DNA from: Chalara sp. BL73
Lineage: Eukaryota > Ascomycota > Leotiomycetes > Helotiales
Assembly (NCBI GenBank): GCA_918026815.1
Contig: CAKJVC010000068.1
Location: 620,001 to 684,000 of the forward strand
Length of the DNA: 64,000 bases
Reading direction: 5' to 3'
Positions 33,001-44,638 of the stretch are shown here, piece after piece. The translations under genes and the position numbers were made by a program. Each line of letters opens with the position of its first letter. Position 1 is the first letter of the stretch. A model generated the notes under the pieces. That model ran no database searches. It was not told where the DNA came from and saw only the letters and a list, made by a program, of their open reading frames with translations.

Positions 33001-34059
33001 CAGTTATGCGTATAAACACAATTGGCCATTCAAACCCAAGATCGAATTTGCAGAGTGCTCTCATGTGAACCCGAGTCCCAATGGCCTTATCAGTCGGCAC
33101 ATGCCCTGGTTTTGCGCCTACATCACCTCCTCAGCATCCATCGCAATGTCGTGCCAGTCTGCGAGATATTCATTGCGAACCTCTCCCATAAACTCATGGG
33201 TAATATTCTTTCCTACAAAGTAACGAACACCATCCTGGAAATTGATGGAAAGAGCACTTCTTTGTGCTAGTCGAGGACCCCATTTTCTACGACAATAGCA
33301 GGTCTACGCAGCTAGTCTTAATGAATCCAAGTTACCAAAAGTCAGGGAGCGGTGCCGCGATGTGTCCCGTACATCTAATATGTCTTTCCATAGATATTTC
33401 CTTGTCCATGACGCCAACCAGAGCGACTGGCACCACTGTGGTTTGAAGTCCCGCCAGACATATCCAAACGATGTAACAGCGAATTCCGTTTATTTCTCAA
33501 AACCCCATGGATTCATTAGTGCACCACCAGCAGCGCTTACAAGCCTCTAATTGAGGAGATGGGTCAGTGGCAGACTCACTTGCTCGCCTTGCATGCCTAT
33601 ATCTTCATGAAGGCCATTTCGGGAAGGGGGCAGGATCTTCGGACAATACATCAGGTTTATCCCGCGTTTGTTCTTTCTACATGGTATCTCACTTATTTAA
33701 GGGAATTTAAAACAAGAATCCTTTTTTTCTATAATAGAAATATAGGAATTTCGGCACTTATCGCTTTCTGAGCATCTATATTTTGTACTCGAATTGACTT
33801 CCAACCATTGCATTAGTTTATTTTCATGTAGCATTCCTTCAGCATATCCCTCTTAATTGATGCACCCAAACCACTTTCAAATCCAGCACCCCTGTATAAT
33901 CCGTCCTCGAAAATCCGAGGAACGTTGCGCATCGTGGAAGATTAGGCAAATACTCAACAGCCGTACCAGATATAGCCTAAACCACATTAAACGCCACCTC
34001 CATCTCGACAACACCCAACAAAGAAGCGAGCATGCGTCTTAAACTTCCTTCTTGCTCTA
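30035..34059. other. 4-kb gene-poor region
   Basis: Only scattered frames under 100 codons, none with family resemblance. The first ~1 kb probably contains the stomatin promoter. Poly-C/poly-G tracts occur near 30717 and 30740. No tRNA, rRNA, repeat array or transposon remnant was recognised. Confidence 0.45.
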
Positions 34060-35096
34060 ATGCGACTCACCATGGATCTCAACAACAAAAGCGAGAAAGA
34101 TGAGGACCAGGAAGCGCTCCTGCGCGGCACCGACGGTGATATCGCCTATCCAGGAGGGAAGTCGCCGAAGCCGGCGTGGACGTGGAGAGCACATTTACGG
34201 ATAATCCTCGAGATCTTTATGGCGGTAACGATAATCCTGCTGCTCGTACGGCCTCTTCCTCTCAAAGTGAGTGGAAGTAAAGGTCCAGTACCGATTTGTA
34301 GGTTCCTCTTGATTTTCCAACCCTCAAGCGCCACAAACCAATCACTCAAGTCGCTGACATGGATATACTGCACAGTCCCAAGGAAAATCTATACCTTTCT
34401 CGAAAACAAAAGATATCTGAATGAAGATATGTTTTCTTCTCCTCAGGAGACAGGGAAGACGCTGCATAATTGGGTCGAATTATCTTCCAGTATGGCTTTC
34501 CTCTGTTTCTCTTTTTCTTTCTGCCTTTTGCCCTTCAAGTCTATCAGTTAGCTAATGAGGTATCTGTGATAGGTGGAAGAGGATATGTGAGTATTGGTAA
34601 CGCGAAGGATTTCGATCTGGGGGAAGCATATGAATTGTATGAGAATGCAACGCATACTACGCCAGTGTATATGATGAGTGTTTTCCACCAGCTACACTGT
34701 TTAGTAAGCTTTTTTGCTCTCTCATCTCCGCCCCTCATCCCTCCTCTCCTTGCGACATCCCTCTCACCTATATCGCAAGAGGAAATCCCCTGATCCAAAC
34801 TAACTAGCACGTAGTCATACCTCACACAAAAATTCTCCGCAGGATATGCAGGAACAAAACTTGAACAAGAAGTCGCCCATCACAGCGCGCACTGCTTTGA
34901 TTACCTGCGGCAAGCGATAATTTGCGCTGGTGACACGAGCTTAGAGGGCCGTGTTGTCAGTGAAGAGGGGGAGGAAATTGAAGCAGGATGGGGCGCAAAG
35001 CATGAGTGTGTTGATTATCAAGGGCTGCTTGAGTGGGCGAACAAGCATACCAGGGTACGATGGAGGGAGAACGGGCCAGACAGCGAGGGTCTTTAA
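34060..35096 (+). CDS. UstYa-family (DUF3328) oxidase-like protein
   Basis: Four exons: 34060-34297, 34376-34489, 34573-34703 and 34815-35096, encoding 254 aa. Introns are 78, 83 and 111 bp, all GT-AG. Intron 1 is a multiple of three and lacks a stop, so it could be read through; splicing it yields the VPIFPRKIYTF continuity expected of the family. A single transmembrane helix lies at ~47-63 (type II). The lumenal part has the two UstYa signature motifs: HQLHC (156-160) ending exon 3, and HSAHCFDYLR (184-193) in exon 4. UstYa-like proteins carry out oxidative steps such as peptide cyclisation in fungal RiPP pathways (ustiloxin, asperipin, cyclochlorotine). No precursor-peptide gene was recognised nearby, so the role here is open. 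Confidence 0.88.
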
Positions 35097-35613
35097 TGCA
35101 TCGACATGAACACATGGGGGGGATAAGAGGATGAAAACTGCCTAGGATACCCAACAGATCATGCAACGTACACTTTGCAGAAAAATCCAATTTCATCACG
35201 CTTGAATTCGTAATCTTAAATCATTAACGAAAGCACAGGCCACCGGCTCGGCAGCCGGGTAACCCCACACTTTTCACACAGAAGCCGAAGCCCAAAACTA
35301 CCGTTCGTTCCCAATGAGGAACCCATCCCGGATCTACAATTCAATATGCAAATAAAGGTGGTAACGGTGTCCCAACACGGGTCGCACAATCGCCACGTGC
35401 TGAAAGAAAGCTTCCACGATGGCCATGCCGCGCGTTCCCCGAGCGCTCGTGGAGATGGGGGAACGGGTATAGATACGGGGCTTTGCCCGTAGACACCTCC
35501 CCTCCTTCCGCACTGCGCTCTCCTCCCCCGTCTCCGCACGCGTCAATCCGCTCGTTCAAACGCCCCCAGGCACCGGCAGACAGACGAAGTCAAGAAACCC
35601 CCCCATCGCCGCG
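35097..35613. other. Intergenic region / promoter of EEP gene
   Basis: About 0.5 kb between two same-strand genes. It becomes GC-rich towards the start codon at 35614. No conserved element was recognised. Confidence 0.5.
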
Positions 35614-36534
35614 ATGCATCTCAGCACGCTCATCGCGCCGCTCCTCCTGACGGCGCAGCTGGCATCGAGCGCCAGCCTCCCGCTGCGCATCACCAGCTTC
35701 AACATCCGGTACGCGGCGACGTCGCTGGAGACGAACGAGCTGCCGTGGTGGACGCTGCTCTGCCCGATCTGGACGTCCCTGTGCCGGCTCCCGCACTCGA
35801 CCAAGCACCTCGCGCAGATCGCCGCCAACGCGACCACCTTGTACGGCACGCCGACCATCTTCGGCCTGCAGGAGGTGCTGAACAACCAGCTCACCGACAT
35901 CCTGTCCGGCCTGGGCTCGGAGTGGTCGCACATCGGCGTGGGGCGCGACGACGGCGCCACGAGCGGCGAGTACTCGCCCATCATCTACAAGCCGGCGGTG
36001 TTCAGCGTCGTGTTCAGCGAGACGAAGTGGCTGTCGACGACGCCGGACGTGGTGTCGTACGGGTGGGGGGCCGGGTCGCGCCGCATCGTGACGCTGGCGG
36101 TCTTCCAGCACGTGGCGACGGGAAAGCGCTTCATCCACGCCAACACCCACATGGACAACGTGTCGTCGCAGGCCCGCTCCGAGGGCATCAAGGTCGTCGT
36201 CGCGCGCGTCCAGGCCGCCCAGGCCGTCTACGGCGTCCTGCCCGTCGTGATAACCGGCGACTTCAACTCCAGCCCCAGCGGCGACGCCTATACGACGCTG
36301 GTGGGGCTGGGCTATGCGGAGGATATCTGGAACATCGCGCCCCATGCGGGCACGAACCAGTTGACGTACACGGGCTTCACGCCTAACGGCATCAGCAGGA
36401 TTGATTTCATCTTCCTGGGCCCGCTGAGCTCGGGGTTGTACGAGGGGCGGAAGATTGAGTTTCTGGGGAATGCGGATGAGGGGGTTTATATCAGCGATCA
36501 TCGGAGCGTGGTTGGTGATATCACGCTTTTGTAA
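35614..36534 (+). CDS. Secreted endonuclease/exonuclease/phosphatase-family protein
   Basis: Intronless 306-aa protein. The N-terminus MHLSTLIAPLLLTAQLASSA is a clear signal peptide. Motifs of the EEP (DNase I / sphingomyelinase-like) fold occur in order: LRITSFNIRYA (first metal-side Asn), IFGLQEVLNNQ (catalytic Glu), FIHANTHMDN (H-x-D-type), VVITGDFNSSPSG (D-x-N) and YISDHRSVVGDI (S-D-H terminal motif). All expected active-site residues are present. Extracellular fungal relatives are annotated as phosphatases or nucleases; the substrate cannot be assigned. Codon third positions are overwhelmingly G or C, unlike the neighbouring genes, which also produces long spurious frames on both strands. 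This compositional contrast could reflect transfer, high expression or local GC-biased conversion. Confidence 0.92.
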   Translation: MHLSTLIAPLLLTAQLASSASLPLRITSFNIRYAATSLETNELPWWTLLCPIWTSLCRLPHSTKHLAQIAANATTLYGTPTIFGLQEVLNNQLTDILSGLGSEWSHIGVGRDDGATSGEYSPIIYKPAVFSVVFSETKWLSTTPDVVSYGWGAGSRRIVTLAVFQHVATGKRFIHANTHMDNVSSQARSEGIKVVVARVQAAQAVYGVLPVVITGDFNSSPSGDAYTTLVGLGYAEDIWNIAPHAGTNQLTYTGFTPNGISRIDFIFLGPLSSGLYEGRKIEFLGNADEGVYISDHRSVVGDITLL

Positions 36535-36629
36535 GCGGGGAGTGCCTGACGCGCGTTTTTTTTTCCCTCGTTCTTCGGGGGGGTATCTAGTTTGAATTGG
36601 GATAAAGTAGTGCCTAATGAACTGTTATT

Positions 36630-38769
36630 TTACCAAGAATATGCCTCCACCCCGAGCTCAAATTCTGTCTTTCCGCGCTTGCCAGCCGCTACAACTGCTG
36701 CCCTGACATCATCGCAAAGCCCGCCTGGTCCTGATACCACCACGCCCACCTTTTCCCATCCCGCATCTGTCTCGTCTGCTAGCAGCTGTGCAACATCAAG
36801 CCTACTGCCTATTCTCACATCCTTGTCGAGGATCCCGCTCAGTGCTCCATTCAGGTCATCAGCCAAACTCCGGGCTGACTCCTTGATGCTCCAGGCCAAT
36901 TTGACGTTCCAGTGGTTATTGGCGAAAGGGAGGAGACTTGTGATGCCTATACCTCCACCGATAAGCAGCAGCCGGTCACAGCGGAGGACCTCCCGGACCG
37001 AGTTGTTGGGATACGGGCCCTCCACCAACGCTAGCAGGTTGTTGTTTGAGCGAAGTAGCTTCGTTGCGCCTTTCGACTTTCGAACATAGAGAGTAAGGCC
37101 CACGGTAGGACGGCTGTGGTGCATTTCTCTTACATCAGGCTTAGAATTTTCACCCTTCTCTTCGCTTGAGTGTACTTCTGGCCGTCCTGTCGAGCTCTGG
37201 CTTACAGACCCACCACGAGGGACAGAGGGTGGCAGCAAAACGGCTGGCAGGACCGAAAATGGGTGGTTCTCCCAGGGCCGTAGCGGATTGAGCGTTGGAA
37301 AGTATACGTAGACGTGCTTGCCCGGATCAGAGCCCCACCGGATGCCAGGGACGTCAATCCGAACTAGTCCTCGCTGAGCTCTGTAATTTTGGCCTGGCGA
37401 GGGCCTGCTACAACCACGCGGGCAACGCGCGCCAGCCTATCGAAGAACCAAATTGCTGATATGGCATAGAGCCAGGTTTGGTATCCCCCAAGGAACCTGT
37501 AAAGGTCATAGGCGTGGTACCAGCAGCCCACGACCAGGATAACGGATAGCACGATATGCGTAAGTAAAAAAAACTCGTATGCTAAACTTCGCACGTAGAG
37601 CCCGCTTCCAAATGCAAGAATGACGGCGCAGATGGTGGCGACGATTCCCCAGATCCAATACGGTTCGCTGACCATGTGGTCATACATACCGTTGCGCTTA
37701 TAGAGGACGACGGCGACTATGGAGTGGAGGATAGCCTGCAAGGCGAACACCCGGGCTACCCAGCGATGCAGCACGAGGAACGTGGAGTGCGACCAATTCG
37801 TCAGCCAGAGCAGGATGTTATTCCTCCCGCCAAAGAGAAAAATAAGGGGGCCCATGATGTAAGCATAGACTCCAGTGCGCCAAAGGACATAGGCCATGAC
37901 CTCGCCCCATTTGGTCGGATACCATGCGTTGGGTTGTCGGGACCGATATCCGACTGAGGTGAGTATGATATTGAGCACGATGAACATGATAATGTAGAGA
38001 CTTTGCCCGATGGTAGGAGCATTACCAAGGAGATAAGGAAGCGGCCTGACGTGATACGTGCCAATTGTGCTTGGCCAGACAACAAAAGGCTTTAGTTTCT
38101 TGAAGAACCTGGAGACAAATGGAACGTATCCGAGCACGGTAAATAGTATGGGTGTCCCAAAACCAGTAACCAACATCGCAATACTTTTTCACGAAGCAGT
38201 TAGCATCTGTATATGCATGGTGTAAATTTATTACAAGCTTACCCGTAACCATTCTCTAGAGCAGTTTCACGCTGGACACTTGTCAAGACGTTCCACTGAG
38301 CCAAATAGACGTCTGGCGAGACAAGCGATGTCGTATTGAGATGGGTATCATCTGCCGTGAGCTGCGCTGTCGGCGGGCTGGTCACGTTGGCAAGAGCCTC
38401 CGCATATGACCATTTCGCAGGCACGGCTCTAACGCCGGCAGACTTCTGCCCGGTGGCTTCATTATCCCAAAAAGCCTCGAGCTTCGAGTTTGGAACGTCA
38501 AACTCGGCACACTTAACATGCATGCACCAGGCCAGACTGGTAAGGTACGGCGTGTTGCTGGCCCAGCACTCCGTAGATGTCATCATGGACATCATGCCCA
38601 CGGTCTCGCCCATGTCGGAGCAGTCTAGCATCAGGGAGGACAGCGACCGCAGGCAGGACATGGCGCAGAAGGGATCATATGGATTTGCTGGAAAGCCATT
38701 GAGCTCGCCAGTCCCTAAGACGAAAGTTGCCAGCAAAAGCGCTGACCATATGGCCGAAGCAAATGTCAT
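36630..38769 (-). CDS. Ferric reductase-like transmembrane oxidoreductase, with apparent one-base frameshift
   Basis: Exon 1 is 38769-38243 (signal peptide and Cys-rich N-terminal domain), intron 38242-38184 (59 bp), then 38183-36630. The membrane part has ferric-reductase haem histidines in LHRWVARVFALQAILHS and LTHIVLSVILVVGCWYH. The cytosolic part has the FAD-binding ENHPFSV, NADPH-binding LLIGGGIGIT and SGPGGLCDD motifs, and a normal C-terminus ending VEAYSW. Near 37364 the frame breaks: AKITELSED runs into TAG, while the next frame continues VRIDVPGIRWGSDPGKH without loss. Aligned to the family, exactly one base of one codon is missing, and the total coding length is one short of a multiple of three. 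Either the gene is a recent pseudogene or the assembly has an error. The family moves electrons from NADPH to extracellular Fe3+ or Cu2+. Confidence 0.85.
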
Positions 38770-39187
38770 TGTATCAGCTAGATTCTAGCCAGTCGAGGAT
38801 GTGAGACTGATTTCCGCTGAATGGAAAAGAAGGAACGCTGAGCGCTGCCATCTTTTCTCACGGAGACCAAAGGTCAACAATATATCGACGATCTGAAGAG
38901 CTAGCAATTCTCCTATCTCACAGTGTTCTGCCTCCGCTTGATTGGCGAGGTGGTGCATGGGGAATATCAACGAGGGGTTTTGAGCATATTTTTTAGCCAG
39001 GGCTTTGATATGTGAACAGCCGTGGCGTGCCTCCTCCTTTGGCGGGGTTTGCTTCCTCATCCATACAATAATCAGCTTTCGTAAAATAGACCTAATCATT
39101 GGGCTTCTTTTTGTTAACGGCTTTTGTGGCATGATCTAGAACAAATAAGACGGATGGACCTGGACGACTTTTAGATCCACCGCTTTG

Positions 39188-39226
<39 letters not shown>

Positions 39227-40642
39227 TCCGTTCAATCTGAGCAATTTAGCTAGCTGAACGACCAGTAACTTAGTTTGCAATTTGGGCTTGCGGACGGAAG
39301 CATGTCTTGACAGAAAAAGGTGAAGATTGAAAATAAGGGCGGCCGAAAGTGTGGTAAGGGCTGTCTCGTGAGTATCAAGCCCTTCACCTTCTGTATGACT
39401 AGTGTAGAAATGAGGGAACTAGATCGAGCCGTGAGCTTCTTTTCATCCAAGAATTAGTCAGTATTTTTATGAGGTTTTGAGAAGGGTCGACGAGCATGCA
39501 CGTGACCGTATCACGGACAGCCTCAACATGATCCGAGCTACATTCGTGAACAATTCAGTGGATTGCATTATATGTATATAGTCACTAAATATAGCCAGTT
39601 CATGCTGCCAACTAGCTGATTACAGTAACTGTGGTCTTCGTTTGACCAAAATTTTAGCCGATCAGTATTTAGTCACGGGGTCGACCAAAATGCATACGTT
39701 ATGCCGAATTGTGGGACGAACATTGAAGGGGACAAGCTCCAGTGCCATCTTACTTCGGAGAATTATCTCAGTGAGGTTTTGGGACCCGCTGAAACATTAT
39801 GCAGACTTTTTTCGTCGTGAGATGTAGAGGAAACCTTCTGCAAAGTTCTCAGACTGCAAGTCTATTCTCTAGAAGCTTTGACCACTCAATAGCTGTCGTT
39901 CAAGGTACTGCCAAGTATCGTGCACGGCACATTGGTGTCAAGGACGACACTTGGATCATTATCGCTGCCGGGGTGGTGAAGTCAAGCATGTCAGTCGAGA
40001 CGGCCAAGTACGATATTGCTAGCGGCGAGAATCTCTAATTCGAAGAAGTCGGTGAGCGTGTAGGCTCCACGTTTTCTTTCAATAGGCATGCTTTTCGGGG
40101 GGTGTCGCTAGCGTTGTGGTTATGTTGAGTGGTCCAGAGGCAACTTGAATTGCAAGACAGACGATATATTCATGAGGAAGAGCATATATGGTCTCTTAAG
40201 GGGAATTTGGTAAAGAGTTTAAGACCTGGTTATGTTAACTTCAAAATTATTGAGCAGTCAGAAATCAGTACATTTTGTCTTTCCTCTCCGCTCATTGAAA
40301 GAAGAATGAAGAGCGAGGTTTACATTGGCTCGTGTGTATTCCATGCTCAAATGAATTTCTGGGTTGGCCAATACATTAGTCAATAGAACAAGTAAGCGAT
40401 TGATAGGAGGCTTAAGATATAGCTATATACGCAAATGAGATGCGCCTTTAACGAGGAAGCAATGGTTCTTGAGATAGCGCTTCGGGCCGTCCGGCCGTTC
40501 ATTTAAATCACTCATATTAATGCTATCCGAATTATTATGCCATCCCTATACCAATTTCTGCAATCTTGTTACGTCCCAGGCACCATATATCCCCTCCTTC
40601 CCATTTGTCTCTTTCTTCCTCAACCATGGTTCTCAGAATCAC
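38770..40642. other. 1.9-kb intergenic region
   Basis: Holds the ferric reductase promoter side, a long CT microsatellite and AT-rich DNA. A short plus-strand frame ending at 40038 (…ARHIGVKDDTWIIIAAGVV…) looks coding-like but has no recognisable family or partner exons; it may be a gene relic. Confidence 0.4.
39191..39224. repeat. (CT)17 microsatellite
   Basis: Seventeen perfect CT units, about 420 bp upstream of the ferric reductase start codon on its promoter side. Confidence 0.97.
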
Positions 40643-42615
40643 CTATACCACAGCCTTCCCCACTTGATTTACTATTACATCCTGCATCTCCATCCCCTCA
40701 ATTCCTTTCTTCCCGTCGTCCCCACCCACCACTGCCCCTTCATCACCACCTCCAACCCCATACGCAGTCCCAAAGAGCTCATCCATTCTCTCCAGGCTCC
40801 TCCCCTTTGTTTCCGGCAACCCAACCCAGATTAACACACCCATGACAGTCGAACAGCCTGCAAAGAAAAAGAAGAATCCTCCCCTCCACCCACTAATCAT
40901 CGCCGGGGACGCACGAGCGACCGCGAATCCCACCAGCCACTGCGTGGCTGTCGTGATACAAACGGCGAGCTCCTTGATGCGGGTAGGGAATATCTCAGCG
41001 CAGTAGATCCAGGGCACACCATTCCAGGCGAAGCCAAAGGAACCCTGGGAGCTTTATTAGCGGTGATGGACGGTAGTTGATAGGTAGAGAAAAGGAAAGG
41101 ACGTACGGCAAAGATGTAGACGCAGATGATAGCCACCCAGCCCCATGCCGAACGGGCATGTGAAACAGAGGGGTCAAGATTCGTGGCGGTGATGAAGGCA
41201 CCGATATACCACATCGATAGAGTGATGCCGATGGAAGAGCCCAGTAGCAGCTTTTTGCGACCGAGACGGTCAACGAAGAGAGTGAGGGAGAAGATGGCCA
41301 CGAGGGATTTCACGAGAGCGTACATGCCTGCAAGATGTCAGTGAAGTATAGGAAGGATATGTGTTTATGTTGAGGCTAACCTGAAGCAATGAGTAAGACT
41401 TTCGTGCCATCGAAGCCGATGGTTCGGAAAATTGTTGGGGTGTAGAAGTTCATTCCCTGAATTTATTAGTAGCTGCATTTTGCATCTATATACGTTTTCT
41501 TACAGCAATACCTGTGATATTCTGCCCCATCATAAGACCAAGACTGAAGAGTAAGTTAATGTGCGCTTGGGACAAAATGACATCCCCGGATACGGCCACA
41601 AGGTCCGCTTTGATGAGGTAGGAGAGACCTGAAGGCTTACCCAATCATCACCCGATTCCGGTTCCCCTTCCAAAACAGCTCCCGGAACAGACCAAATTTA
41701 CCTGCAGAGCGTTGTGGGCCAGATCTTTGCTGTCTTTCTATTGCCTCCTCGATCTCTGCCATCTCTGCGTTGATATACTCATGCTCCACACTCAAACGCC
41801 TTACATACGAGAGCACATATCTCGCCTTGAGTGTACTTCCATTCAAGATTAGAAAGCGAGGAGACTCTGGTAGAATAAATATAGCGGCCAAGAATAACAG
41901 TATAGAAAAAATGAGCTGTAGACCAAGTGGAATTTGCCATTGTCGAGCTTGGGTGGAGGGAATGTATTCGCTGACAGCGTAGTTGCACCAGTATGCTGTC
42001 AGTGAGGAAATCTGATTGTTGATCTCGTAGAATCCGATTAAAGAGCCACGTATGGCGGGAGGACTGAGTTCGGAGATATACTATACATTGAAATTAGCAA
42101 TGTCTCAGTGAGATGCTTTATGTGAGGTGTGCTCACAAGAGGCACGATAACGGTTGCGCTACCAGCTCCGAGCCCCGCAAGGAAACGTCCGGCGTACATA
42201 ATACTAAGTTGCCCATATGCAAATGTCTAGATAGCTGTAAGTGTTCCTCTTGTTCAACGAGGATGAACCATACCTGCAGAGCAGCACCGATGGTAAATAC
42301 CCCTGCAGCGACACTCAAGGCAATTTTCCGGCCCCAGAACTTCATCAGCGGAAACGTGCCTACGCTGCCAGCAAGACCACCAATCTGCACCAAAGCGACG
42401 ATATTGGAAGTTATAGTATTGTATGAAGATGATCCTACAGGAGGCAATTGGAAATCCTCGTAGAAAGCGGGAAGTACAAGGACACCGGGTATAACTCCGT
42501 TATTGTAGCCAAACACCCAGCTCCCGAGGCAAGCCAATGATGCAAGCCAGTATACACGATAGTTGTAAACTTCCTTAGGTGTTGGCCTTTCTTCACGAGC
42601 TCTTCCGAAAGGCAT
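40643..42615 (-). CDS. MFS sugar/quinate-type transporter
   Basis: Seven exons on the minus strand: 42615-42274, 42226-42137, 42080-41641, 41543-41504, 41456-41381, 41327-41107 and 41044-40643, totalling 536 aa. All six introns are GT-AG (47-97 bp). The N-terminus REERPTPKEVYNYRVYWLAS resembles fungal quinate/sugar permeases. Signatures: GYNNGVIPG in TM1, MYAGRFLAGLGAG, YISELSPPAIRGSL, FILPESPRFL, FVDRLGRKKL, WIYCAEIFPTRIKEL and GLPETKGRSLERMDELF. Twelve membrane helices are expected. By family it is a plasma-membrane H+ symporter for a monosaccharide, polyol or quinate; the substrate cannot be assigned. The extra-small fourth exon (40 bp) is supported by continuous GLMMGQNITGIAGMNFYTPTI. Confidence 0.87.
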
Positions 42616-43831
42616 GATGAGGATTTGAAAGTTTAATTATGTCTAGGTAGGTTGTAGATATAATTTGAGATCAAGTCATGCAAAACAAAAAATGAATGTT
42701 GATATGAAATTGACCACATATAAGCGTGAGATCTTAGGTCAAGTATGCTTTCTGATTCCATTACACCAAAGTATACAGGCAGACAAGTCTGGAGAGGGAA
42801 AAGGGTGCTATTATGGTAATATATTTGACCTTGACATAGACAATGAAATAAGTACAACAGCGAAAGTGGGGAGTGCTGCTGGTATAAGTACGAGATTTCT
42901 GCAATTGTCACAACAGAGGCTCACCGTCAGAGACCGATGAGCTCCCTAAAAGTGGGTTACGTAAGAAAGGTCACACGAAAGATGAGTTCATCGTTGCTGT
43001 AGTGGGAGAAACTTTCCAAATTCTGCAGAATGCCTCCACTCGAGGCATGTGCTGACATCTGATTGGCCAGAACTTGCTATACTATTAGGAGCGTTTGCAA
43101 TAATATGCAAAGAGTAGCGAAACCGGAGTAGACCCCAACATACAGAACCAGTTTATTTCGAGTACGGGGATATGAGTGGCTATCGGGTACTGAACCGTGC
43201 TCAAGTCGTCAAGATCATAGCAAAAGCCGGCAGCTTGCCGCTCTTCCGAGATCCACTTCGCTACCAGAGGCTCTCGAAGTCAATTCAATGCTGGCTCCAA
43301 TAGTAGGTATCTTACAAACCTTGGCATATATTAAAGAAGGGGGATCAAGAGGTCGGTGAAGAGAATCTAATCTATTGAACAGAACAAACGTTCAAGCAAG
43401 ATCGTTGGTTGTAAGCTTCGCGAAAAGGATACGGAGACTGCTCCGCTTTAGCGTAGAACGTTAATTCGAAAAGCCCCAACATATCAAGATGTGAGGGACA
43501 GACAACTGGCAATTGCAGAATCATACCAAGTATTTCAAGTGTTTGGCACATCTCAAGAAGCCTTAAAAAAAAGGGAAAAGATGACGTGCACCTCTCCAGC
43601 ACAGCTAGTAACATGACTGGCCCAGAAATTTTCATGGAAACTTCCATACAAACCCGGAAAGCACTGTCTTCATTGCGGATTTTGTCTACATTCATGGGTT
43701 TCGTTTGAAAAGCATCTATCTTCTCATCCTAATGCTTTCTTTGTCTTTCCCCTGAACTACTCTCCACTCAGCTCCCCTTCCCGTCACATTTTTTGCGCAG
43801 GCTGTCGTCCAGCTATTCCCATTCCCAACAC
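42616..43831. other. 1.2-kb intergenic region
   Basis: Upstream DNA of the transporter gene and 3' flank of ARPC5. No supported gene. Confidence 0.5.
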
Positions 43832-44638
43832 TTAGACCTTTCTCCAGTCCGTCATGCATCGTCCAACACTTCCCAAACCTGCTACCTCAACAACCTTCTC
43901 ATGCCAACTCAGCAATATACTCATCGCCGAACCACTGCTCTCAGCGGCAGCAGCTGGTCTACCTCCCACCTGAGAAAAGCCTGCGCCAGTGCTTTGTGGG
44001 GTAAGAGTCGAACCGCGAGTTGGTGTGCGTGCAGAACCCACTGAAGATGCTGCCATACCTTTATACCTGCACCAACCATTAGCTTACAGCTCAAACATTC
44101 TCTTCCGCTCCATCTTTATATCTTGTTCCATTTTCTCACTTTACTGCACCTCTATCCCCATATTGTCCATTACCATGCCCTCTAGCCTCTTCTCCCCTTC
44201 CCATTCTTCCCATTCCCTCCCTCGTACCAACCAAAACAAGAATAATATCACTCACAAATACTTCATTAACACATCAACAACCTCCCCGCCCCCCTCGCTC
44301 CCATAAATCCGGCCCAGCACCCCAGGAATCTCACTCGCCCGAATTCCGCCCAGAACCTCCATGACGGTCTTCAAATGCTCGTCCTTGCCCGTCTCATCGG
44401 CACCATACGGCGCATTTTCCAACGCGCCCCTTAAGGCCCCCTCGGCATCGCCCGCGCGTAGAAGCTGACGCACCTGCGTGCCGAGGGTGCGGATCTCGGC
44501 CTCAGAGACGGGTGCAAAAGCCGGATGCAGCGTGGTAGTGTCGAAGTTAGCGGAGGACTCGGGGTCTAGGTCGTCGATGTTGATGGTACGCCAGTTGTCG
44601 CCGAGGGTGGCATTGGAGTTTTGCTGGATTATGGACAT
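43832..44638 (-). CDS. arc15: Arp2/3 complex subunit 5 (ARPC5 / p16)
   Basis: Two exons on the minus strand: 44638-44256 and 44066-43832, with intron 44255-44067 (189 bp, GT-AG), encoding 205 aa. The sequence is recognisable along its length: NWRTINIDDLDPESSANFD at the N-terminus, QVRQLLRAGDAEGALRGALE with NAPYG in the middle, and IYGSEGGGEVVDVLMKYLYKGMA across the splice. A Ser/Gly/Ala-rich linker and the conserved ending SILLSWHEKVVEVAGLGSVG complete it. ARPC5 is the small peripheral subunit of the Arp2/3 complex that nucleates branched actin at endocytic patches and the hyphal tip. A core housekeeping gene, useful as a synteny anchor. The gene symbol follows yeast usage (ARC15). Confidence 0.95.

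Noticed and set aside
35745..36386. 213-codon plus-strand frame inside the EEP gene
   Set aside because: Same-strand alternative frame with low-complexity Arg/Pro/Gly/Ala content; a shadow of the EEP gene.
35590..36501. 303-codon open frame antisense to the EEP gene
   Set aside because: Product is rich in Arg, Val, Asp and His with no domain; it is a by-product of the high GC3 of the real gene on the plus strand.
39799..40038. Plus-strand frame ending ARHIGVKDDTWIIIAAGVV...
   Set aside because: Coding-like but isolated, with no family match or partner exons; noted only as a possible relic.
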